Shown one piece after another: positions 21,794-32,908 of a DNA stretch of 64,000 bases (position 1 is its first letter; each line of letters opens with the position of its first letter). Below the pieces are notes generated by a model that saw nothing but the letters and a program-made list of their open reading frames with translations, ran no database searches and was not told the DNA's origin. Location: contig NC_030681.2 of the NCBI RefSeq assembly GCF_000004195.4, positions 92,573,681 through 92,637,680 on the forward strand. The letters run 5' to 3'. The stretch comes from Xenopus tropicalis (taxonomy: Eukaryota; Chordata; Amphibia; Anura; Pipidae). The position numbers and the translations under genes were made by a program.

Positions 21794-23792
21794 TATAGAG
21801 CTTGGTCTATTTTTTTTCCCTATATTTTCAGAATTAATTTTTCCAGCTTGCAGCCAACAACAAACGTTGGTGCATGGTAGTACAGTGGTAAAGTGGCAGA
21901 CACATCTGTAACTCATTATTTAAACAACAGCCAAAAGCAATTTGAATCACAAAACTTCTATATGTTCTACATAATTCATTTAATTACAGCCTCATTATTC
22001 TCTTCCTTGTAGGTGTCAAATTGCATATTATTAATATGAACACACAATTTCTTCACTTAGTACCGATAGGTAATACTGTGGTTATTGCACCCCCAGGTTA
22101 CAAATCTAATAATTACCGCTCTGAATAGTATTGGAAGAGAATGAAACTGCTGCGAACAGCAGTAGGCATTGTAAAAAGCAGATTTGCATCTCCATAACAC
22201 ATGTCAAAGTTGGAAGGAAACATAAAAATAAATTATAGCAGAGCACAATATATTCAAGGAGGCTGTTCTGTGCTTTTACCTGCACTGCATTCAAACGGAT
22301 TGCTTTTCAGAATTTCCTGGCAAAGTTCTATTATCTCCACATGCACAATGGTCCTGTGGATACACTGAAAGCAGCGCTCTAAAGGACAAAGTGGTATTGT
22401 AGAATAATCCAGTGGGACTTAAGTTCTTAATATCTTCATATATTTGCTTTCACGGACTCTGTATTTTAGTCATTTAGAGCTAGGGTGACTAGGAATGGAA
22501 CAGTTGTATTCACAGCGATCTGTTGAGCCCAATTAGTCATGCTCTCCTGGACTTCTGCTTTAGGCCCTAAGAACCATTGCTTAAATATTTATCCATAACA
22601 GGAATAGAAGGTTCACATTTTTAAGGAAAAATACAAAACTCTATTTCCCACTATACTGAAACTATTCATTTAATTTTACATTTGCATTCATCTAATCCCA
22701 AATCTTTACACCTGTTGTTACCTGAAGATCTGAGTGCAGTTACTATGGAATAACCTTTTAAAGTGATAAGATTCCTAACTTTCTTTATCGTTTTATAGCT
22801 GTACCTTCCTTCTACTGAACACTGCTATGGAATATATTGGTGCTTTATAAATAGTATGCATATATGATAACACACACATGTCTATGAATAAAGGGAATCT
22901 TTCCATTAACATCTACTGTTGGAAGTTTTATACACCTTTCTGCCTGGCTGAAATGAAATAGCCAGAAAACCTCTACGCAACATTGTACATTTATGTTAAT
23001 GAGCCATTGCTTGAATTAACAACACTGCATTACTATTTAGAAGCCCTGAAATTCCAGCGTATTTTAAAATGTTGATCCTATAATTGCCTGTGCCAGTCAT
23101 ATAATTTCCAGGCTGCTAAAAATCATCCAGTTTTTGCTAAAAAAAAAAAAAAAAAACAAGGGAAGTGAATGTTTTAGAGACCATGCTGATTCAGACACAA
23201 TGGAACCAATTTCAGCATCTTAAATTCACAAAGCAACACTGAATTCTAAAAAAAGCTGCTGCGTACAAAGTCATACTGCATTTATTAATTCCAAGTTATT
23301 TTTAGGATAAAAAAAGATCAAGAAATTGCTTAAAATTTACAACAATGTAAAGGATAAGAAACATTAATGACCACTAAATAAGATGAGCAGATCTCCTTTT
23401 ATTAGACTTAATATGTCCCTATTAATTTATTTCTGTCTATTATGCTTGAGAGAACTCAGGATGTCTTAGAGCTCATAATCTACCCGGCACTATAAAATTA
23501 CTGCAGATTTTAGATTTACTTTTTGGACCAAAGTAGTTTTCCCTTGGTAGTCTGACCAGACATAGGAACTGAATAATTTATCCAGTGCAATCTGTAACAT
23601 GATAGGACTGATGATACAGAATAAGTAAATACTTCTATAGCTAATCATTAAGATACGAAACCTAGAACCCCAGCACTGCAAGGCATCAATTGTACCACTA
23701 TGCTTGATGTTACATTACACTGTATAATCAAGAATAAGCATGGATCATTTTAAAGGACACTGATACAGGCTTAGGTGCATAGCCAAAGTATA
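21794..23792. other. Intergenic stretch, nothing recognised
   Basis: Low-repeat AT-rich sequence with an A-run at 23141-23156. No exon-like frames. Confidence 0.5.
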
Positions 23793-24299
23793 GTATGTAG
23801 CAGTGATCCCCAACCAGTGGCTCCTGAGCAACATGTTGCTCCCAGTGGCCTCAAAGTTGGTGCCCATTTTTTAATCTCTGGCTTGGAAACAAGTTTTGGA
23901 AGCACAGAGCAGTTTTACTTCATGTAGAGCCTTCTACAAGCCAGCATGTAAGGAGCCCCGGCACGTGTTCCTACCTCTAGGTGTGCCTGTCCCTAAGCTC
24001 ATTAGTATAAGCGTGCTCCTGTGCGCATCCTTCTGAGGCGCGCCCCAAAAGGGCATCAGTGAATACCAGGGTTGGCAGGGCCCTCCTGCTACACCTAAGA
24101 GGTTACTCCTGGCAGTTTACGGGCTTCTCAATATTACAGTCCGTAACACAGCAGTTCACATGGGGCTACCAAATAGCCTATCACAGCCCTTATTTGGCAT
24201 CCCCCAAAGAATTGTTTTCATGCTTGTGTGGCTCACCAACACTTTTTACATCTGAGTATGGCTCACAAGTAATAAAGGGTGGAGATTCCTGGTATATAG
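23793..24299. mobile_element. hAT-type MITE (GATCCCCAACC ends), interrupted
   Basis: The element is 23801-24291. The left end is CAGTGATCCCCAACC and the right end is GGTGGAGATTCCTG, a diverged inverted repeat. The flanks GTATGTAG and GTATATAG differ at one base, an aged 8-bp duplication. A foreign GC-richer block (about 23957-24160) sits inside. A shorter relative is at 36283-36500. Confidence 0.7.
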
Positions 24300-25515
24300 T
24301 ATCACTTGTTAGGGATCTGATCTACATGGCTCATTTACAAGCACAAGTGAAATGTGTAAAAATTGCACAATTAAATGCTTATAACAAATGTACTTGTAAC
24401 TAATACTTTCCTACCAACTGCTATATTGGCACAGGGTACATGTATAGAGAGCACCGATACATTGGAGCCCACCTACCCTAAAGTGTTACTTGCAGGACTC
24501 CATCATGTTGTGTCTGCGCTCTAAATTGCATGCTAATACAATTTGACACTGCATGTACTGACACATTGGAAGTGACACCATTTGTGCACACAATTCCTAA
24601 GAAAAACTGTCAATGTCAATGTGTGCAATTTAGCAATGCAGTCGGTAATTTGCACCTGCATTCAAGTTGTGTTACCCTCTTCTCTATATTATAGCTACAT
24701 GCTGCATTGTGAGTAAAAACATTGCAATGTGCTCTCACACTGTATTTACAACACAGAACCTCTTTTATTTTACCCTCAATGGCTGACATTAGCTTTTTTA
24801 TATTCATATGGTTTTCATGTGAATATATAACCATTTGTAATTTATAGCTTTTTGTGTGAGCACGACATCTATTATCTATCTGCTTGTATTTCTATGTAGC
24901 TTTCTTCCCCACCAAGGTCTATGTATAACTGCTATTGCACTATAACCTGTCACAAAAGATTTGAAGACTTTTGAATATTTTTTTATACATCATCTCACAG
25001 TGTGACTCTACAGCAAAGATCAAATGGAGAAACAGTGAGTGACTTGTGGGCAAAATGAAGTAAGTCTTTATTTCCAGTGAATAAAGATTCAGCTTGAAAC
25101 AGCACACAAAGCGGTACAACCAGCATATATCCAGAAAAAATGGGTGGTTGGGGAAAATATTTGAGCCGACATGATAAAAACAAATAAATAAATAATATGT
25201 GCAACCCCCACCTCTCCCTCTCTATTAGAGCAGTTTTTGCATCAACATGAACATGAACATTTCTCAAATAAAGTACCCAGTCCTACTGGCTTCTAATTCT
25301 ATCTAATCTAATGCAGTGTGTGTTGTGGGGCCAGAGGGGAATCAGTGGTGAGGAAAAATGTACTGGGTAAATAAAGTGGGGGCAAACACTGGGTAAAATA
25401 TATAATGCCTTTACCTAGAACAAAAAATAAACATTTCATGAATTAATCTCTTTGACCTAATGTGTTTAAAGGAGTAAAGCTTAACTAAACAAGTAGGCTA
25501 GATTGTTTTGGGGTA
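24300..25515. other. Intergenic stretch, nothing recognised
   Basis: No gene or repeat family copy recognised. The frames at 24616 and 24995 have no domain. Confidence 0.5.
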
Positions 25516-25840
25516 CAGGTATGGGACCTGTTATCCAGAATGCTCGGGACCTGGGGGTTTACGGATAAGGGATCTTTCCATAATTTGGATTTCCACAATT
25601 TGTCTGCTAAAAATCATTTAAATACTGAATAAACCCAACAGGCTTGTTTTGCCTCCAATAAGGAATAATTATAACTTAGTTGGAAACAAGTACAAGGTAC
25701 TGTTTTATAATTAGAGAGAAAAAGGAAATCATTTTTAAAAATTAGAATTATTTGCTTATAATGGAGTCTATGGGAGATGGCCTTTCTGTAATTCGGAACT
25801 ATCTAGATAATAGGTTTCCGGATAAGGGATCCCCTACTTG
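25516..25840 (+). mobile_element. CAGGTATGGG-family MITE, copy 1
   Basis: Ends CAGGTATGGGACCTGTTATCC and (diverged) GGATAAGGGATCCCCTACTTG, flanked by TA. It is most similar to the copy at 28585-28909: both read GGGGGTTTACGG and CCACAATTTGTC where the copy at 51152 differs. It has no coding capacity. The superfamily is not certain. Confidence 0.8.
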
Positions 25841-25849
25841 TATAGAATA

Positions 25850-25937
25850 CAGCTCATTTGTCTCGTTGGTTCATTGGGTATAGCTAAATGGTTTTCAGTG
25901 GTCTGATGTATGGAGTGCAGCTCAATGGTCTAGTTCA
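25850..25937 (+). repeat. 27-bp degenerate minisatellite, segment 1
   Basis: Repeats of a unit like GAGTGTAGCTCAATGGTCTG followed by GGTCATT, about 27 bp and strongly diverged. The array continues after the T2 MITE and after the Gypsy element, so it was once continuous. Confidence 0.7.
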
Positions 25938-26327
25938 TTAAAGGAGAAGGAAAGGCTAAGTCACTTGGGGGTGCCAAAATGTTAGGCACCCCCAAGTGAC
26001 TGAGATCGCTTACCTTTTACCTTTAGCCCGGGGTAGCAGCGAGCGCTTCCTACTTCCTATTCGCTTGCGCGTGCATGCGCAGTAGAGTGAAAAGCCGAAC
26101 TTAAACAAGAAAGTCGGCTTTTCACTCTACTGCGCATGTGCCGGCCCACGGATTTTGCCGGCAGAAGAAAAAGGAAGGAGGAAGCGCTTCCTACAATTAC
26201 CCCGGGCTGGTGCTTTTTTCTCCTAACAGGGGCACCAGCCCAGGGTACAAGGTAAGCGATCTAAGTCACTTGGGGGTGCCTAACATTTTGGCACTCTCAA
26301 GTGACTTAGCCTTTCCTTCTCCTTTAA
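25938..26327. mobile_element. T2/Kolobok-type MITE (AAAGGAGAAGGAAAGG), copy 1
   Basis: TTAA at 25938-25941 and 26324-26327. The ends AAAGGAGAAGGAAAGGCTAA and its reverse complement extend into long inverted repeats containing GTCACTTGGGGGTGCC. The centre is a palindrome over TTCACTCTACTGCGCATG. It is inserted in the minisatellite. A second member is at 54732-55132. Confidence 0.92.
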
Positions 26328-26457
26328 GAACAGTTTCATGATTTGTTTTCGTGAGTGTAGCTCAATGGTCTGGGTCATTGAGTGTAGCTGAATTGTCTGG
26401 TGTTTAGTGTGCACTTCAATGGTCTGGGACATGGAGTGCAGCTCTGTAGTATGGTTT
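26328..26457 (+). repeat. 27-bp degenerate minisatellite, segment 2
   Basis: Four consecutive units are readable here at about 27-bp spacing, such as GAGTGTAGCTCAATGGTCTG and GAGTGTAGCTGAATTGTCTG. The array stops at an inversion breakpoint near 26458. Confidence 0.8.
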
Positions 26458-26605
26458 AGTGCATCTTAACTCATTCCTCACCAGCCAGCCAACAGCTCAC
26501 CCTGCAATCCTAACAATCGCTTAACCAGACCATTGAGCTAAATTTGCTGACCCAGAGCAACACTAGCTCACCCAGACTATTGAGCTGCACTTCAGAAACC
26601 AGACC
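26458..26605 (-). repeat. Inverted 5' junction of the Gypsy element (LTR head + TSD + minisatellite)
   Basis: Read on the minus strand the segment runs: minisatellite units (GCTCAATGGTCTGG), then GCGAT, then TGTTAGGATTGCAGGGTGAG, the first about 58 bp of the LTR found at 27919. GCGAT also follows the 3' LTR at 28351-28355. This is therefore the original 5' insertion junction, turned around. Confidence 0.85.
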
Positions 26606-27918
26606 AAGCAGTGTCCTGCCGAAAACAGGTCCTATTGTTGACCCATAGCTCCAAAATTGCAGGTTATTTAGGTATCTCCAAAACCTTGAAACTCACATTG
26701 AGAAACTTTTGGTGGCCTAGTATTCAACAAGATGTTATTGACTTTGTTCATTCTTGTCACATCTGTGCCCGAAGCAAGGTACCCAAAAAAGTACCTATGC
26801 GTTTACTGCTACCCTTGCCTATTCCAGAAAAGCCATGGAGTTCGTTGTCTTTAGACTTTATTGTAGACCTTCCAAGATCTCAAGGGTTTAACACCATACT
26901 TGTGGTAGTGGATCGCCTTACAAAAATGGCGCACTTTATTCCAGCTCAAGGTCTTCCTTCTGCAGCTACCACTGCTGACTTGGTGGTGCATGAAATTTTT
27001 CGACTCCATGGTACTCCCGATATGATTGTGTCAGATCGAGGCACGCAATTTACCTCAAGATTCTGACGAGAATTTTGTAGATCTCTTGGTATACAGACCT
27101 GTTTTTCCACTGCTTTTTATCCTCAGACCAATGGACAAACAGAACAAACCAATCAAACATTAGAGCAATACTTACGTTGCTTTGTAACATCTTTGCAAAA
27201 TGATTGGGTTACGTTCCTTCCTATGGCAGAATTTGCGGACAATAACTCAGTTCACTCCACTACTCAGATGACCCCGTTTTTTGCAAACACAGACATCCAT
27301 CCATCCCTGTTCCCTGGAATGCCTAGTGCATCTTCTGTGCCAGCAGTCCAAGAACGATTAACAGCTTTCCATAAACTTCATACTACCTTGATTTGTACAC
27401 TTAAGGAAGCTAACGCTCCTTCCAAAAGGTATGCTCACAAACGCAGAAGCAAAGAGGTAGCTTTCGAAGTAGGGGACAAGGTTTGGTTGTCCACAAAAAA
27501 CTTGAAGCTACATGTCCCTTCTGTGAAGCTGGGTCCTAAGATTGTAGGACCTTTTATAATTATGAGGAAGATTAATGAAGTAGCTTACCGTCTGGAATTA
27601 CCTGATTCTCTACGAGTACATCCTGTTTTTCATGTCAGCTTACTGAAACCCTGTGTTAAGGGACGATTTTCTCACCCAAATATGACCCCTCCTGCTGCAA
27701 TTTTAGTTAACGGCGAGAAAGAGTTTGTGATTTCGGAAATCCTGGATTCACGCATTTCTCAAGGTCATCTCCAGTACCTGGTTAATTGGGAAGGTTTTGG
27801 CCCAGAAGAAAGATCATGGGAACCGGCAGAGAACACACATGCCAATAAGTTAATTAAAGAGTTCCAGCATAGATTTCCTAATAAACCAAGACCTAAGACG
27901 TCCTCGGGAGGGGCATAA
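26606..27918 (+). pseudogene. Chromodomain Gypsy retrotransposon pol 3' part (integrase)
   Basis: Only the end of pol remains. It has a zinc-binding HHCC region (ending CHICARSK), an integrase core with SLDFIVDLP and IVSDRGTQF (two catalytic Asp), and the Glu region in NGQTEQTNQ. A C-terminal domain follows, ending in a chromodomain (EILDSRISQGHLQYLVNWEG, then ERSWEP). The chromodomain places it among chromoviruses (Metaviridae). One in-frame TGA at 27064-27066 cuts the frame within the core, and the frame is otherwise open. It stops at the TAA that abuts the LTR. Gag, protease, RT and RNase H are missing. An old copy, not functional. Confidence 0.9.
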
Positions 27919-28350
27919 TGTTAGGATTGCAGGGTGAGTTGTTGGCTGGCTGGTGAGGAATGAGTTAACATGCACTGGCCATGCAGCCTATCAGAGTCAG
28001 GCATAGGTTTCTTAAACCCCCTGCATGCACTCCCCTTTGCCAGTTCAATCAAATCTCTCACACAGCTAGTACCTTTGCAAACTTTCAGCATTACCTGGGA
28101 GCTGAGCTGTGAGTAGTCACAATAGTTAAAAAAACGTTTGCCTAGCAACTTTTTTGCTGCCAACGAGTTACAGACTTGTTACTCTGTTTGTAAGCCAGCA
28201 GCTGCACCCAGGAGCCGAGCTGTGTGTGTTGTTACAATTGTTTCCAAATCAGCCTAGCAGCTATCCTGCTGACAAGGAGTCAGACTTGCTACTTTGTTTC
28301 GGGTCTCAAGCAAGGGGATCCAGTAATAGTGTAACTTTTGCTTTATAACA
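27919..28350 (+). mobile_element. 3' LTR of the chromodomain Gypsy element
   Basis: A 432-bp LTR starting TGTTAGGATTGC and ending GCTTTATAACA, preceded by a purine-rich tract (GGGAGGGGCATAA) that overlaps the pol stop. It is followed by the target duplication GCGAT (28351-28355), matched at the inverted 5' junction (26516-26520). It contains two similar halves with CACCCAGGAGCCGAGCTGTG and ACCTGGGAGCTGAGCTGTGA, an internal duplication. Confidence 0.9.
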
Positions 28351-28355
28351 GCGAT

Positions 28356-28584
28356 TTAGCTCAATTGTCTGGGTCAGAACAGTTAAGCTCAATGGTCTAG
28401 GTCATTGAGTATATCTCAATAGTTTGGGTACAAAGTCTATTTCTATAGTCTGGTTCAGCGAGTGTAGCTCATTCTTCTGGGGTAGCGGGTGTAGCTCAAT
28501 GGCTAATAAAGTGGATCTCACTGCTCTGTATCATAGAGTATAGCTCAGTGGTTTGGTGTATGGAGTGCTCATTGTTTTGGGGAA
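28356..28584 (+). repeat. 27-bp degenerate minisatellite, segment 3
   Basis: Continues the array after the retrotransposon, with units such as TTAGCTCAATTGTCTGGGTC and GTAGCTCATTCTTCTGGGGT. It ends at the second sister MITE. Confidence 0.7.
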
Positions 28585-28909
28585 CAGGTATGGGACCTGT
28601 TATCCAGAATGCTCGGGACCTGGGGGTTTACGGATAAGGGATCTTTCCATAATTTGGATCTCCACAATTTGTCTGCTAAAAGTCATTTATATACTGAATA
28701 AACCCAACAGACTTGTTTTGCTTCCAACAAGGATTATTTATATCTTAGTTGGGATCAATTACAAGGTACTGTTTTATTATAACAGAGAAAAAGGAAATCA
28801 GTTTCAAGATTCTGAATTATTTAATTAAAATGGAGTCTATGGGAGATGGGCTTTCTGTAATTCAGAGCTTTCTGGAAAAGGGGTATCTGGATAAGGGATC
28901 CCATACCTG
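28585..28909 (+). mobile_element. CAGGTATGGG-family MITE, copy 2
   Basis: Same orientation and length as copy 1 at 25516. The ends CAGGTATGGGACCTG and GGGATCCCATACCTG are better preserved. The left flank ATTGTTTTGGGG is also shared with copy 1, which suggests that a local duplication, not independent insertion, made the pair. Confidence 0.85.
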
Positions 28910-29456
28910 TAATTCTGAGTGTGTGAACCGTATGCTTAACTTTGCTTGCAATTGGGGAATGGAGATCAGCGGGGTAACATCAATGCTTCAGATTGGGTCA
29001 GTGCAAACACATGTTCAATGGTACTCACAATACTCTGCATTCTGATAAATTCTGAAGCACTGAGCAAGAGGAGCAGAGTAAATAACTTCCTGGAAGAGCT
29101 TTCATGTGAGTTTCTTGTGCATTTCATAACACAATGGCACCAGTATTGTATGACACATTGGGTTCAGATTGCACTGGCACAGTGACTAAGGATACAGAAT
29201 CATATCAAATTTGAATTTAAATGTTTTGTTGTTCAGAGCTTTACATTTACATGACATTAAGGGGTTAGATTTGGTTTGACTGAATGATAAGAATTCAGCT
29301 GAAACCAAATCCTGTTAAAAATTGGTAGAATTCATCTAAATACCAAACCAAATACTGGATTTGTTGCATTGCTAACAGTGATCCCTAGCAATATATGATA
29401 CAGTGGCCCCTGACTTCTGTGACAGTGACCCTGGTATTTCTTACATAAATATATGC

Positions 29457-29460
<4 letters not shown>
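28910..29460. other. Intergenic stretch, nothing recognised
   Basis: No gene or repeat recognised. Confidence 0.5.
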
Positions 29461-29513
<53 letters not shown>

Positions 29514-29542
29514 TTATATAATATATATATATATATATATAA
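29461..29542. repeat. (TA)n microsatellite, interrupted
   Basis: About 80 bp of TA repeats with an ACACATATTTATATA interruption around 29505-29520. Confidence 0.95.
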
Positions 29543-30385
29543 TTGGGATGCGTGGTTCTTTAAATTGAACAAAACTATGTCTTGTGTACATATGTCATAT
29601 ACAATGTGTACAAAAGGCATGCATGCTTGTACAAATGACATGCTGTGCCATTTTGCAGTGGTAGTAATTATATCAATCAAATAGCTTTGTCTGGGCTATT
29701 TAAAACTATCCTTTAATCAAATGGTATTGTAATCGTGTTCTAGCCAGGCAGACAAGAAAAACACATTTTAGCATTGCAAACTCTGATCTGTATAAATGTT
29801 AAGAGTTGCTCTACTTTTCTAATTGTACTTAACTAGACCATAAATGGAAACATGCATTGCACATTAGCAAAGATTGATTCATGTAATTAACATTTCATAA
29901 ATTTTATGTGTAAGTAAGTATATACACCTCCCTAAGGAAATGGTAGATGCTAAAAACGCAAAAGCAGCCATTTATGGGTTGTTCTTCGCTTCTCTCTGTG
30001 TAGCTGCACTCAGGCGGAAGCTGTGCTTGTCAGTGTGTTAGAGAGTGGACTCTCTTCTCCCTCATGCCTAAAATACACAGACTGACAGTAGCAGAGCCAG
30101 CACTCTTAAGTCTTATGTGCCCTTAAGTCTGATGATTTCATGCTTTCTGAGTTCAAACTATGCTAAGAGACCTTATCAGGGCAGCTGATAAAAGAAAAAG
30201 GCATAGTTCTGCTGTACTATACTCATTAAATGGAACAACTCCTGGTGTACTGGCTAATGTACCTAATTACCATCAGTTGGCAAGTAACCCTGCACCACAC
30301 TTAAAAAATAATGTGGATGACACATTAAGCAGTGCCTTGCTCCCTCTAATGCCACTTTATACTTTTAAGTTTAAACAGGTACACA
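29543..30385. other. Intergenic stretch, nothing recognised
   Basis: No supported gene. The frame at 30160-30450 runs into the palindromic MITE. Confidence 0.5.
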
Positions 30386-30388
30386 TAA

Positions 30389-30672
30389 GGGCTCTGGCAC
30401 ACGGGGAAATTAGTCGCCCGCGACAAAACTCCATGTTCGCGGGCGACTAATCTCCCCGAGTTTCCACGACCCGCCATCCCACCGGCGAATATGTAAGGCG
30501 CCCGCGAGTGTTTTTCGGCGATTTCGGGAAATCGCTCCGCCGTGTGTGCCATCCCGCCGGCGACTTACATGTTCGCCAGTGGGATGGCGGGTCATGGCAA
30601 CTCGGGGAGATTAGTCGCCCGTGACAAGGGAGATTTGTCGGGGGCGACTAATCTCCCCGTGTGCCAGAGCCC
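30389..30672. mobile_element. GC-rich palindromic MITE (GGGCTCTGGCACACGGGGA)
   Basis: Flanked by TAA (30386-30388 and 30673-30675), consistent with a Harbinger-like TWA target. Ends GGGCTCTGGCACACGGGGA and its exact reverse complement. The interior has nested palindromes on GCGGGCGACTAATCTCCCCG and GACCCGCCATCCCACCGGCG. CpG is abundant. An older relative is at 51516-51863. Confidence 0.88.
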
Positions 30673-30962
30673 TAAGGGCTTATGACTGCAAGTGCAGTGT
30701 ACAAAGTGCCATTTTAGGGGCAAGTTGCCATGTGTTTTTTACTCACTATAAAGCATTTTTTTCTCCGAATTGCTGTTACAGGGGACAAACCAACACTACA
30801 CTTAAAGAACACACTGGGAATCAAAACTCTGCCATCAGTAAGGCATTAAAGAAAAATAAAGAGCAGCAGCTTGTAGCAGGACCTTGCATTGTAAGACCCC
30901 TTGTCTGTATTTAGGTATATAGCTATTAACTTGTAGCCACCGCTGAAACAGATAATATGGAC

Positions 30963-31419
30963 TTAAAGAATAAGTTAACCTTTTTTTTTCTATAAATAAA
31001 ATAACTGTAAACAGCTTCCCAGATTGCCTGCCTTTGTCCTCTGTTCTTTCTTACCTGGTTGCTGAGTTACATTCTGCTCTATTCCACTCCTTCCTTGTTC
31101 AGCGTGAAGCTCCGCCCCCACTTCCTGTTCAGGTCTCTCACTACACCTTGTCGGGAGGGGAGAGTCCCTTCTGCGCATGCCTGGAGGCAGCAGGAGCCTG
31201 TGTATGAGCAGGGTTATTTTTTCCAGGAGGATGGGGGCTTCTGCTCCTTCTGAAGACTTTCAAACATGGCACATGTGACTGCAAAGCACCAAGGGGAAGT
31301 GCTGGACACAGTGGATTAAGGTAGTCTTATTTTAAAAATTAAGGTAGTGTAAAGTGTAGAGAATAGTGGTCTAAGGCTAAATATATGATTTGTTTTTTTA
31401 ACATGTACATCTCCTTTAA
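30963..31419. mobile_element. T2-like MITE, diverged
   Basis: TTAA at 30963-30966 and 31416-31419, with a clear CTCCTTTAA right end and a weaker TTAAAGAATAAG left end. The interior includes a GC-rich block (31100-31260) with no domain in any frame. Confidence 0.55.
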
Positions 31420-31442
31420 CAATTCTGAGACAGGAATCTTAA

Positions 31443-31700
31443 TTAAAGGAGAACTATACCCCCTGGGCTATAAAGCCCCCTTAACTAGCACTGCCTTGAC
31501 CCCCCTCACCTCTCCCTTATCGCATAGTTTCTAACTTTTAAAACTGCCCCTATCGCTAACCCCAACCTGAGTCCATGTTGGCGGTGAGACCCAAAGAGTG
31601 GTCACTTGCAAGGAAGATGTCAACCAGGTATTGGGACAGTTTTAAAAGTTGGGGGAACTGAGACTTGCAGCTTAAAGGCCAATTTCACCAAAATTCTAAT
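31443..31700. repeat. T2-like end plus dispersed repeat with duplicated tail
   Basis: Begins TTAAAGGAGAACTATACCCC, a T2-style terminus, but no matching right end was found. Its end shares TGGGGGAACTGAGACTTGCA (31651) with 32281, so the sequence on either side of the palindrome at 31907 is a direct repeat. Confidence 0.5.
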
Positions 31701-31906
31701 AACACATAAAACATAGCTCCCAACTGTCCTGATTTTCACGGGACAGTCCCTCTTTTGACAGCTCAATCCGCAGTCCCAAAGTCTTACTGAAAAGTCCCTC
31801 ATTTAACCTTTGATCTCCTGCACTGAAGCTAAAAAAGATATAAATTTCATTAAAAAGTAGCTTTTGGCAGAGAGCCCAGAAAGTTAACAAGTCACACCTC
31901 CACTTA

Positions 31907-32242
31907 GGCTGATGCCACACCAGGTGTATGGTGTATATTTTTGGCTAGCTGAAAACCACTTGCTGAAAATATGCGCCATACGCCTCCTACCTGTGCCTGC
32001 ACCGGAATGAATGGAATACGCTCGGGTGCAGGAACATGTAGCCGATATCCACATAAAAACGCAGACTTTGCATGCGTGTGTTTTTATGCGGATATCGGCT
32101 ACATGTGCCTGCACTCCAGCATATTCCATTCATTCTGGTGCAGGCACAGGTAGGGGGCATATGGTGTGTATGGCACATATATTTGGCAAGTGTATTTTAG
32201 TTAGCTGAAAATATACGCCATACGCCTGATGTGGCATCAGCC
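31907..32242. mobile_element. Long palindromic MITE (GGCTGATGCCACA)
   Basis: TTA target on both sides (31904-31906 and 32243-32245). Ends GGCTGATGCCACA and TGTGGCATCAGCC. The central arms match over long stretches, for example CATGTAGCCGATATCCACAT against ATGCGGATATCGGCTACATG. Mirror-image frames on both strands are artefacts of the palindrome. Confidence 0.88.
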
Positions 32243-32908
32243 TTAGATACAATTGTAACTAATAAGCTAAACAGGTCTCTTGGGGGAACTGAGACTTGCA
32301 GCTTAAAGGGAAATTTCAGCTTTTTTAACAAAACTGTAATAACACCCAAAACCCCCAGAAATGTGTTCAAACTTTAAATAACCTGCCAAATATTGTAAAA
32401 TGGGAGTGGTATTTAGGGGGTGTGGTCGCAAGCGTGGTCAAAAATTTCACTGCAGCATTTCTTTTTGTCCCTCTTTGCATTGTTCAAATGGTGGGAGGTA
32501 TGGGTTAATGTTTTCCTTTTAATTGTATTTATCAAATCTGATGCTTAGATCTAGCACTGGCTTTCATAAAATAATAATTTCTCCTCCCCACCCCCAGGGT
32601 GGGGGCTAATGCTGGAATCATGGCCCCGTGTGTCTTTTATTTTAGTGATGTTTGGGGATTAGGTTTCAGATTGACTAAATAGTCAACCTTAAGGACGGTT
32701 ACCTAGTAACTTTTTGGCACGGAAGTTTAAATTCACTTGCTTCACTGTTAGTATGGTTGTACTGCCTTACTGCAACCAAAAGGGGTTTCAGAGTGTTCTA
32801 ATGTCAGATAGTAAGGCCCATATGCTGATTAAACACAGTTAGTGCATTTTTGTCAATATAAAGTAGCATTAGTTCCACTGCTTACTGTATTTCATAGTAT
32901 GTACTATG

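Noticed and set aside
24059..24403. 114-codon frame
   Set aside because: It crosses the end of a hAT MITE and its target duplication; no domain or splice context.
30389..30672. CpG island or promoter
   Set aside because: High GC and CpG come from a palindromic MITE with a TAA duplication; no adjacent gene.
31884..32208. Mirror-image frames on both strands
   Set aside because: Explained by the palindromic MITE at 31907-32242.
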